Program-made: the position numbers and the translations under genes
Virus record (IMG/VR): IMGVR_UViG_3300025585_001602
Coordinates: 1 to 38,570 of that record
Reading direction: 5' to 3' (one strand)
Length of the DNA: 38,570 bases
Source: a virus
Shown: one piece after another, positions 31,854-36,988 of the stretch
Layout of the letters: the number at the start of each line of letters is the position of its first letter
Position numbering within the stretch: the stretch's first letter is position 1
Notes under the pieces: model-generated
The model's database searches: none
The model's input: only the letters and a program-made list of their open reading frames with translations
What the model was told of the DNA's origin: nothing

Positions 31854-32055
31854 GCCGGGTAAGTCTCAGGGTTGCGTCCTGCTTCCCATCGAACGGGGCA
31901 TGTAGCCCCTTGTCCCCGGCGTGGCTTTGCGCTACGCACTCGGCCTAACTTGCCGGACGGGTAGTCCCATCCCTAAGCAAGATTGGTGGCGGTGGTCGGG
32001 CTTGATACCGGCTCTGGCATTAGGAAAGGCTCCGATTCCTTTAACCCTGCCAGCC
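31854..32055 (-). ncRNA. Candidate structured RNA beside the tRNA (strand uncertain)
   Basis: The 312-bp space from 31840 to 32151 has no convincing gene but tiles with stem-loops. These are: 31854-31920 (outer GCCGGG/CCCGGC enclosing GGGGC/GCCCC); 31923-31945 (TGCG/CGCA within GGC/GCC); 31949-31981 (CTTGC/GCAAG enclosing a 7-bp stem GGACGGG/CCCATCC with one G-U pair); and 32010-32055 (GGCT, 2-nt bulge, GGCA with TGCC, AGCC; inner AAAGG/CCTTT). Flanking genes are on the minus strand, so a minus transcript leading into the tRNA is likeliest. A T7 tract at 32066-32072 would instead end a plus-strand RNA. It does not match tmRNA, RNase P RNA, 6S or SRP RNA as I know them. Confidence 0.45.
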
Positions 32056-32151
32056 TACAAGTGGCTTTTTTTATCGCTAGCCGCCACTACGGGCGTGTCC
32101 GTCCACGCCGCACCGCCGAAGTCATTCAACTTGCAAAAATTACTTGCGAGT

Positions 32152-32373
32152 TCACTCGCCCTGAGCCGCAAGCCACGCCGCCGTCTGCGCTTCGCATTCC
32201 AGCGCAAACGACTCTTCCGAGCAGACCGCGTAGGTCGAGTAGAAGGCGACAGCGGCGCCATCAATCACAAACACCAGACCGCCCGTGCTCGTCGTATGAA
32301 CCTCGTCGGCGCAAATTACCTTCACGCCCGTCGCGCCACCTTCGCCGTTGTGTTGCAGGATGAATTTCTTCAA
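32152..32373 (-). CDS. Small phage protein of unknown function (TTG start)
   Basis: 73 residues beginning KKFILQHNGEGGATGVKVIC, with alternating strands and helices. The proposed TTG start has AAGGG about 11 nt upstream and lies 14 nt after the endolysin stop, in the same direction. No signal peptide or membrane segment is present and no family is recognised. Its place between endolysin and tRNA suggests co-expression with the lysis genes. Confidence 0.55.
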   Translation of the reverse strand: MKKFILQHNGEGGATGVKVICADEVHTTSTGGLVFVIDGAAVAFYSTYAVCSEESFALECEAQTAAWLAAQGE

Positions 32374-32387
32374 GATCGTGCCCTTCC

Positions 32388-32930
32388 CTAGTTCGTAAAG
32401 TACGTCGTGGCGTGCAGGCGAAGGCCACGTTCAAGACAAAGTTGCACCTTCTCCGTCGCCTCACCCTTCGTGATCTTGCCGTTGCGATCCAGGTCCAAAC
32501 CCGCGTTCTGAACGTAGCGTTTCGGGAAGCGCGCGTCGCGCTTGTCGAACAGCACGAAGTCCTCGGGCTTCCCTACCGCAGCAGGCCACAAGATCGCCAT
32601 GTAGACATCGCTAAGGCTCTTCAACTTCCCACGACGAGGCCAGAAGTACGACTCCACAACCGACAACTGATCGACCGCAGACATCTTGCTCAAAGCCTCT
32701 GTGCTCGTCCCCAACGCCGCCGCCGTCTGAGGCATGAATTGAATCAGGCCCGTCGCACCACTCCCCGCAAAATTGCGAATCGAGGGCGAGAATCGTCCCC
32801 CCGTCTCGAATGCCATGCACGCCATCAGGTGACTCGCATCACAACCAAGCCGCGTCGCCATCAACAGCACGCGAGCACGAAATGCCTCGTCAACCTTGGC
32901 TCCCCATGCAAGAAGGCGCTGCTTGCTCAT
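32388..32930 (-). CDS. Lytic transglycosylase-type endolysin (SLT fold)
   Basis: About 180 residues from the ATG at 32930 (the GTG just before it is an alternative). The pattern CMAFETGGRFSPS (catalytic E42), SGATGLIQFMPQTAAALG (about 57-74) and MAILWPAAVGKPEDFVLFDK matches phage transglycosylases of the SLT/lysozyme-like superfamily. No signal peptide or membrane anchor, so a holin would be needed for export, in line with the membrane-protein genes downstream. A DLDRNGKITKGEA stretch resembles an EF-hand-like calcium loop. It overlaps the putative small terminase stop by one base. It cleaves cell-wall glycan at lysis. Confidence 0.8.
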   Translation of the reverse strand: MSKQRLLAWGAKVDEAFRARVLLMATRLGCDASHLMACMAFETGGRFSPSIRNFAGSGATGLIQFMPQTAAALGTSTEALSKMSAVDQLSVVESYFWPRRGKLKSLSDVYMAILWPAAVGKPEDFVLFDKRDARFPKRYVQNAGLDLDRNGKITKGEATEKVQLCLERGLRLHATTYFTN

Positions 32931-33541
32931 CACAGAACACCCTGGCTGGCAAGTGACGCCTCGATCGCGTTCATCCCAGACTCCGAAAAGTCCTCCAAAA
33001 CGTCCTCGTCAGAGACATCCACAATCTGCTCGAAGCTCGCACTCACATCGCTCACCGTCGCCGAAATCTGCTTGCGGGAGAAGTTCTCAAACGCACGCGC
33101 TTTCAGCCCGTCAAGGGCATGCTCGCGTATCGTGTGCTCCACCAAGGTCTTCTGCTCGCGCTGCTCGACCTTCTGGAAACGGCGGTCAGGATGGTGCTCG
33201 AAAAGCAACTGCGTCACGCGCGTCAACGCCGACAGGGGAATGTCCTTCGCGTCCGCAAGGTGGTCCTTGATGCCCTTGATCGCCAAGCTGCGCGCTTCCG
33301 TCAGGGTGTTCACTTCGCTGCCAAGTCGAAGCGAAATCTCGGCCTTGAGATGCTCCACGTGCTCGGCTACCAGCGGGTGCGCAAGGATGGTTTCAATCTC
33401 CTTCTTCGGGCGCTTGAAGTACCCGGCAAGCGTCGCTACGTCCACCAGCGGAACCGTCCCCGCAAGGCTCGCTACCTCGCCCCACAGTGGCGGCAGGTCG
33501 AGGATGCTCGTGGCGTGCGATGTGTCGAGTGTCTTGGCCAT
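32930..33541 (-). CDS. Putative terminase small subunit (first gene of the late operon, leaderless)
   Basis: 203 residues from MAKTLDTSHATSILDLP. Residues about 30-55 read as a helix-turn-helix (VDVATLAGYFKRPKKEIETI). The middle is helical (LTEARSLAIKGIKDHLADA; LTRVTQLLFEHHPDRRF) and the C-terminus acidic (VDVSDEDVLEDFSESGM), the layout of small terminases that bind pac/cos DNA and contact the large subunit. It is separated from the large subunit gene by the lysis genes, so the call is tentative. There is no ribosome binding site. The promoter at 33548-33577 puts the transcript start at about the A of the ATG. Confidence 0.55.
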   Translation of the reverse strand: MAKTLDTSHATSILDLPPLWGEVASLAGTVPLVDVATLAGYFKRPKKEIETILAHPLVAEHVEHLKAEISLRLGSEVNTLTEARSLAIKGIKDHLADAKDIPLSALTRVTQLLFEHHPDRRFQKVEQREQKTLVEHTIREHALDGLKARAFENFSRKQISATVSDVSASFEQIVDVSDEDVLEDFSESGMNAIEASLASQGVL

Positions 33542-33547
33542 GCCGGA

Positions 33548-33577
33548 ATGGTAAACCCAACGTCGCGTCGATGTCAA
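33548..33577 (-). promoter_or_regulatory. Sigma-70-type promoter of the late operon, predicted leaderless start
   Basis: Perfect -35 TTGACA (33577-33572), 18-nt spacer, TACCAT -10 (33553-33548). Six nt separate the -10 from the ATG at 33541, so the predicted +1 falls on the start codon. The hexamers and spacer length are identical to those of the integrase promoter. The open space from 33578 to 33953 contains no convincing gene; GC-rich open frames there have no ribosome binding sites. Confidence 0.55.
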
Positions 33578-33896
33578 GACGTTTGTCGCGAGGTACAAAA
33601 ATTTGGAGGGGGTGGGATGTACTGAGGTGTGAGTGGCCGCGTCCCCCCTGCCCCCGGTCGCGGGTCGGGCGCGGGCGGGTGGCGAGGGCGCCGCAGTGGG
33701 TCGCGCCTTCGGTGGTCGTCGCAGGTGGGGTTGGTCATCGCTCCGAAGCGGGCGCAGGGTTGCCGGCGAACTGGCGCAGTGCTGGCCGTGGGCATCCTTC
33801 GGCCTTCGATGCTGGCCAGGGATGGGCGCTCGGGGCGCGTTTTGTGCGTCATTGGTAGCGGTTGGTCGTTTTGCCCAATGAATACGGGCTAGCTTG

Positions 33897-33913
33897 TTAT
33901 CATCTGCTGATAA
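33897..33913. promoter_or_regulatory. Perfect palindrome TTATCA-N5-TGATAA, operator-like
   Basis: Six-bp arms with a 5-nt spacer in the space downstream of the 121-residue gene and upstream of the late promoter. The half-site GTTATCA recurs inside the direct repeats at 34336-34347. No U-tract follows, so a protein-binding site is more likely than a terminator. It lies about 320 bp from the late promoter. Confidence 0.45.
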
Positions 33914-33953
33914 TAGGCGTCTGTGAGGGGCTGCGCGGGGCTGACTGAGGGCG

Positions 33954-34319
33954 TCAGCGGTCCTTGATGGCGCGCCACAGGTCGAGCCATGGCACCGAAG
34001 CACCAAGGGCCACGCGGGCCGCGTCCACCTCGGCACGGTGGGCGGCGTAGTGTGCCTTCGCTGCCGGGGATTCGCTCAGGGCGCGCTGGTGCTCCAGCGG
34101 GACGCCGGTGTCCTCGGCGATGCGCCAGGGGTTCACACCTTCGGCCCAGAGTTCGATAGCTCGACGGGTGGCGGGTTCAGCGTCCTCGATGCTGCCGAGG
34201 GCACGCAGGGCATGCACGCGGCCCGGTACATGCCGGAGCCGGGTATGCGCCATCCTTCGACGCTCTTCCGCCGTGAGCGCCTCGTTGGTTGGGTTGATTC
34301 GTATGCGCGGTCTTGGCAT
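33954..34319 (-). CDS. Small basic protein with possible helix-turn-helix, leaderless, candidate regulator
   Basis: 121 residues: an N-terminal basic segment (MPRPRIRINPTNEALTAEER), helices, and a possible helix-turn-helix at about 59-80 (AEGVNPWRIAEDTGVPLEHQ). No ribosome binding site precedes the ATG. Instead a promoter at 34326-34354 places +1 on the ATG itself, as in lambda cI made from PRM. Two direct repeats overlap that promoter, which suggests autoregulation. Its place between the late and early promoters suits a regulator. It could equally be an unrelated small phage protein; no family recognised. Confidence 0.5.
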   Translation of the reverse strand: MPRPRIRINPTNEALTAEERRRMAHTRLRHVPGRVHALRALGSIEDAEPATRRAIELWAEGVNPWRIAEDTGVPLEHQRALSESPAAKAHYAAHRAEVDAARVALGASVPWLDLWRAIKDR

Positions 34320-34321
34320 GT

Positions 34322-34354
34322 GTTAATAATATCGCGTTATCAATATCAATTCAA
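34322..34354 (-). promoter_or_regulatory. Promoter of the 121-residue gene overlapped by tandem 12-bp direct repeats
   Basis: Minus-strand -35 TTGAAT (34354-34349), 17-nt spacer, -10 TATTAT (34331-34326), then 6 nt to the ATG. On the plus strand the repeats GTTAATAATATC (34322-34333) and GTTATCAATATC (34336-34347) match at 10 of 12 positions with a 14-bp period. One covers the -10 and one the spacer, the usual position for a repressor operator. Confidence 0.55.
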
Positions 34355-34476
34355 GCCCTTCCTGACCCTCTCCGAGCGCCGTCGAGCGCTGGTCGCTGAC
34401 GACCTCGGCGGGCGCGTAGCGTGGCCCGCAGGAGGGCGGCGGCGGCTCGCGCGATTACCCTAAACTACCCCATATA

Positions 34477-34509
34477 CTCTTTCTTATATCTTTAGAATAA
34501 GAGTAAGAG
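34477..34509. repeat. AT-rich inverted repeat next to the iteron array (possible unwinding element)
   Basis: A perfect core TCTTAT (34482-34487) and ATAAGA (34497-34502) with 9-nt spacer extends imperfectly to CTCTT/AAGAG outer arms. The surrounding 34455-34515 is clearly AT-richer than the rest of the window. It borders the direct-repeat array directly, the arrangement seen at many replication origins. Confidence 0.45.
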
Positions 34510-34519
34510 GGTGGTTGAC

Positions 34520-34747
34520 AGGTGGTTTTTGCGCGGGAGATTGTCGACAAAGTTGCGCGGAGATTGTCGCCAACGTTGCGCGCGCGGATTGTTGATTTTG
34601 TTGCACTTACGGCGCGTTTTGTGTCGCTGGCGTGTCGCTGGCGTGTCGCTTTCAAGTGGTTAGCGTGTCGCTGGCGTGTGGTTAGCAGGTGGTTTTTGCG
34701 CGCGAGATGACGCGGAGATGACGCGGAGATGGCGCGGAGATGACGCG
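34520..34747. repeat. Nested direct-repeat (iteron-like) array, candidate replication origin
   Basis: Four repeat sets lie together. (1) A 22-bp unit at 34520-34541 and 34687-34708 with one mismatch. (2) A 23-24-bp unit in tandem at 34531-34554 and 34555-34577, with a third degraded copy. (3) Six contiguous 11-bp units at 34621-34686, three of them exactly GTGTCGCTGGC. (4) Four tandem 11-bp units at 34704-34747 (GAGATGACGCG, one with a G for A). The 11-bp step is close to one helical turn. Open frames run through the array on both strands but code for low-complexity Arg-rich peptides without ribosome binding sites, so I call it non-coding. The space 34355-34871 has no other gene. Confidence 0.6.
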
Positions 34748-34871
34748 CCTTTTTCGCGCGAGTAGTACGGAATGGGTTGCTACTCGTCGCCCTTCCAAGC
34801 CCAAACTTGGCCACCCTGGAGCAATGAGAGGGCGAAGAAAAGCACCCGCGCAACTTTATACGTTAAGTGTC

Positions 34872-34900
34872 TTGACAGGTACGCGTTATGCGGCTATAAT
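34872..34900 (+). promoter_or_regulatory. Perfect consensus sigma-70 promoter of the plus-strand operon
   Basis: TTGACA (34872-34877), 17-nt spacer and TATAAT (34895-34900) match the consensus exactly. Start is predicted near 34907, giving a leader of about 70 nt before the ATG at 34979. It should be strong and active with host RNA polymerase alone, as expected for an early phage promoter. Confidence 0.85.
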
Positions 34901-34916
34901 GACACTAGAAACACGA

Positions 34917-34947
34917 GCCCCGCGCAGCATGCGACGCCACGCGGGGC
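34917..34947 (+). promoter_or_regulatory. Leader hairpin of the plus-strand operon
   Basis: An 8-bp stem GCCCCGCG/CGCGGGGC with a 15-nt loop containing the palindrome GCATGC lies about 10 nt after the predicted start and 19 nt before the ribosome binding site. No U-tract follows. It may protect the 5' end or act in regulation. Confidence 0.55.
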
Positions 34948-34978
34948 AGCTCACCCAAACAAACTAGGAGATCGAGAG

Positions 34979-35776
34979 ATGAGCAACGCAGATTCTACCA
35001 GAAACTACACCATCGAAGAAATCACGGACGCGGGACACGATGAGGATAACGCGGGGCGCGTGCGCGCGCTGTGCGCACACCTTGATTGCAGCCCTGACGC
35101 CCTGAGCGAAGGGTACAACAGCAAGACCTTTGTGCTGAATCGTCGCAAGGTCAAGCGCGGCACGTCGCCCGAGGAAGCGCGCAAGCTGGCAGCGTTCGTG
35201 CGGGAAACGCTGGGGAAGTTGGAATTCTTTGAACCTCACCCCGAGAGCAACGCACACAACAATCTCCCCGGGCGCACGTTCATGATTGCGGCGGAAGATT
35301 GGACGCGCGCAGAGATTAACAGAATCGGATACCACACCATAGAGCGAGTGGCGCGGGCACAGCAGCCGGAGGCAGTCAATCGCGGTATTCACGACTTCGT
35401 GAACGCGCTTTACTTCATTAGCGACGAAGCCAACAAATACAAGACCTCGACGCCCCATGAGGAAACTTTGTGCGAAGCGTTTGATGGTGGCGACATCACC
35501 GACCGCAGAACAACGGAATGGACCGACAGCGGCGAGTATATGGTCCTGGATGACGACGAAGCCGATCGCGCCTGGGATGATTCGCTCGAAAATTACCTCG
35601 ACGACTGCGTAGAAGGCGCGGACGGGCCATACTTCGACCGTGAAGCCTGGAAGCGTGACGCGCGCAGCGACGGGCGCGGGCATAGCTTGAGTTCCTACGA
35701 CGGCTGCGAAACCGAGCAGGAAGGCAAAGATACCGAAGGCGACATCATCACCTATTACATTTACCGCATCAACTAA
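34979..35776 (+). CDS. Conserved phage early protein of unknown function (acidic, YYIYR-type C-terminus)
   Basis: 265 residues; AGGAG 8 nt before the ATG. The N-terminal part has a compact alpha/beta segment (VRALCAHLDCSPDALSEGYN). The C-terminal third is very acidic (YMVLDDDEADRAWDDSLENY) and then reads YFDREAWKRDARSDGRGHSL and DIITYYIYRIN. This C-terminal pattern (LDxxEADxAW...YFDxEAW...DGRGHSLSSYDG...YYIYRxN) is one I recall from many phage hypothetical proteins of unknown role. Net charge and position directly after a strong early promoter would fit a DNA-mimic or host-takeover protein, but nothing proves it. Confidence 0.75.
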   Translation: MSNADSTRNYTIEEITDAGHDEDNAGRVRALCAHLDCSPDALSEGYNSKTFVLNRRKVKRGTSPEEARKLAAFVRETLGKLEFFEPHPESNAHNNLPGRTFMIAAEDWTRAEINRIGYHTIERVARAQQPEAVNRGIHDFVNALYFISDEANKYKTSTPHEETLCEAFDGGDITDRRTTEWTDSGEYMVLDDDEADRAWDDSLENYLDDCVEGADGPYFDREAWKRDARSDGRGHSLSSYDGCETEQEGKDTEGDIITYYIYRIN

Positions 35777-35786
35777 GGGGCGCAGC

Positions 35787-35987
35787 ATGAAACCGATCAC
35801 CATGCGCGACATTTACACAGCGCCCACCCTTTACGGCTCCGGCATCCTGGCAGCGCGCGCCGGGGTGTCCTTGGATTTGGTGCAATTCCGCGACGGGATT
35901 ACCGGCGAGGTTATGACACATGACCACCCGTTCATGCTGGAAGTTGCGGCAGGATACCAAAACGAACTAGAAAGGCTCGCAATATGA
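35787..35987 (+). CDS. Small early phage protein, unknown
   Basis: 66 residues, starting MKPITMRDIYTAPTLYGSG. GGGGCG precedes the ATG, which lies 10 nt after the previous stop, and its TGA overlaps the next ATG (ATGA). No motif recognised; a soluble mixed alpha/beta protein is expected. Second gene of the early plus-strand operon. Confidence 0.6.
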   Translation: MKPITMRDIYTAPTLYGSGILAARAGVSLDLVQFRDGITGEVMTHDHPFMLEVAAGYQNELERLAI

Positions 35988-36190
35988 ATCCCCACCTATA
36001 CACAAACGAGGAGACATTGGCGCCTCATCTCATGCAATGGTTCACTCGTGGTGCTATGTGGTGCCGCGAGGGCGATGATTACGCCCCGCCCTTATCATTC
36101 CCTTCCGCCGCCGCCCGCGAAGCGTTTTATGATGGTTTTTCGCACGAGGATCGGTATGGATGCCCAACAGGTGAGGAGTTCGCAATATGA
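35984..36190 (+). CDS. Small early phage protein, unknown
   Basis: 68 residues, starting MNPHLYTNEETLAPHLMQWF and ending GEEFAI. The start overlaps the previous stop and the stop overlaps the next start, both as ATGA. The bases around its start are an exact copy of those around the start of the next gene, suggesting a local duplication. Rich in aromatic and acidic residues; no motif recognised. Confidence 0.6.
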   Translation: MNPHLYTNEETLAPHLMQWFTRGAMWCREGDDYAPPLSFPSAAAREAFYDGFSHEDRYGCPTGEEFAI

Positions 36191-36633
36191 ATCCCCACCT
36201 CTTCACCGACCTCGCCGCGAGCGAAGAATCCAGCGGCTTCCCCGACAACGCGCGCGCCTTGCGTGCAGTTCCCGCGATAGTGGAAGCGTTGCGCGCTGCT
36301 GTAGTGCATGTTGGCGCGTGGCAGTCAAACAAGGCGCACGATCCAGATGTATTCATGGCAGCAGCCCGAGCCGCCCTCGCGGCCATGGACGCCACCACAA
36401 CAAATGGAGATGAGACGATGAAAGCCTACACTGTAACCCTTAGCGATGTCCGCCACACCACCCGCCCCGAGATTCACCGCGTCATAGAAGCGGACTGTGC
36501 AAGGGACGCACTCCGCGAGGCTGGAATGCCTTCCCACTTCACCACAAACGACGGGACCGCGTATACGTCCAGCGTTGCGCCATATTCGGTTTGGACCGTA
36601 TCCCCGGCCACCACCGAGGAGCCCACCGAATGA
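36187..36633 (+). CDS. Early phage protein that looks like a fusion of two small proteins
   Basis: 148 residues. The first half (MNPHLFTDLAASEESSGFPD, then a helical part with VEALRAAVVHVGAWQ) is a small helical protein of a kind common in phage early regions. The second half begins at MKAYTVTLSDVRHTTRPEIH, whose ATG (36418) is in frame and has GGAG at good spacing (GGAGATGAGACG). The second half could therefore also be made alone, as a 72-residue protein. No function recognised. Confidence 0.6.
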   Translation: MNPHLFTDLAASEESSGFPDNARALRAVPAIVEALRAAVVHVGAWQSNKAHDPDVFMAAARAALAAMDATTTNGDETMKAYTVTLSDVRHTTRPEIHRVIEADCARDALREAGMPSHFTTNDGTAYTSSVAPYSVWTVSPATTEEPTE

Positions 36634-36803
36634 GCACCTTATACAAGTTCAAGACGCCCGACATTCACGAGGAGAACGATCGCTTCTTGTTCGTTGAGGA
36701 CCGGGGCGATCGCGTGCTGGTGGCAGACGCCTCGCCGATCTGGAATGACTGTATCCGCCCTGCTTTTGTGTATCTCAAATCAGACCTGGAGCCCGTACAA
36801 TGA
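36630..36803 (+). CDS. Small early phage protein, unknown
   Basis: 57 residues starting MSTLYKFKTPDIHEENDRFL, compact and strand-rich (FVEDRGDRVLVADASPIW). GAGGAG stands 8 nt before the ATG, which overlaps the previous TGA. Part of the chain of ATGA-coupled early genes. No family recognised. Confidence 0.6.
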   Translation: MSTLYKFKTPDIHEENDRFLFVEDRGDRVLVADASPIWNDCIRPAFVYLKSDLEPVQ

Positions 36804-36988
36804 GCACAGACCGCCCGACATCGACCACGCGCAGCAAGGGATTACTCTCCCAGTTCCACCTAACCGAAGAGGAGCGCGCCATCCTGCGCCAATACGACCC
36901 GCTCAAGCGCGGCGTGATGAGCAACGGACTATGTGTCATCCTCGACGCGGTGAAGGCTCACGGCTTACCGACGAGTAAGAAACCCTAG
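36800..36988 (+). CDS. Small early phage protein, convergent with the helicase gene
   Basis: 62 residues starting MSTDRPTSTTRSKGLLSQFH, with a helical centre (TEEERAILRQYDPL; GLCVILDAVKAHGL). The ATG overlaps the previous stop, with GGAG about 10 nt upstream. The last 24 nt overlap the 3' end of the minus-strand helicase gene, so the two transcripts are antisense at their ends. Function unknown. Confidence 0.55.
   Translation: MSTDRPTSTTRSKGLLSQFHLTEEERAILRQYDPLKRGVMSNGLCVILDAVKAHGLPTSKKP

Noticed and set aside
31900-31945. A stretch CGCAAAGCCACG resembling part of a cyclic-di-GMP-I riboswitch core
   Set aside because: The other conserved core segment (CAGGGCAAACC with GAAA loop) is missing, and the location before a tRNA does not suit a riboswitch.
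31981-32000. CCACCGCCACCA on the minus strand as a second tRNA 3' end
   Set aside because: No matching acceptor, D, anticodon and T arms could be arranged at tRNA distances upstream.
32055-32264. A 69-residue minus-strand frame running past the end of the 73-residue gene
   Set aside because: The Arg-rich N-terminal part is antiframe translation of the 73-residue gene, there is no ribosome binding site, and the remainder overlaps sequence that folds into stem-loops.
33629-33892. Plus-strand open frames in the GC-rich space downstream of the candidate regulator
   Set aside because: Their Gly/Arg/Pro-rich composition follows from high GC; no ribosome binding site or promoter was found.
32930-34036. 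A 368-residue extended frame for the putative small terminase
   Set aside because: The added N-terminal 165 residues are Pro/Arg/Ala-rich GC-driven sequence crossing the promoter; the ATG at 33541 matches the predicted transcript start.
34621-34747. The regular repeats as a CRISPR array
   Set aside because: Units are 11 bp and contiguous, without unique spacers of constant length.
34455-34853. A 132-residue minus-strand open frame across the repeat array, and shorter plus-strand frames
   Set aside because: The translations are Arg/Ser/Thr-rich low complexity produced by the repeats, with no ribosome binding site; 11-bp repeats also shift frame from unit to unit.
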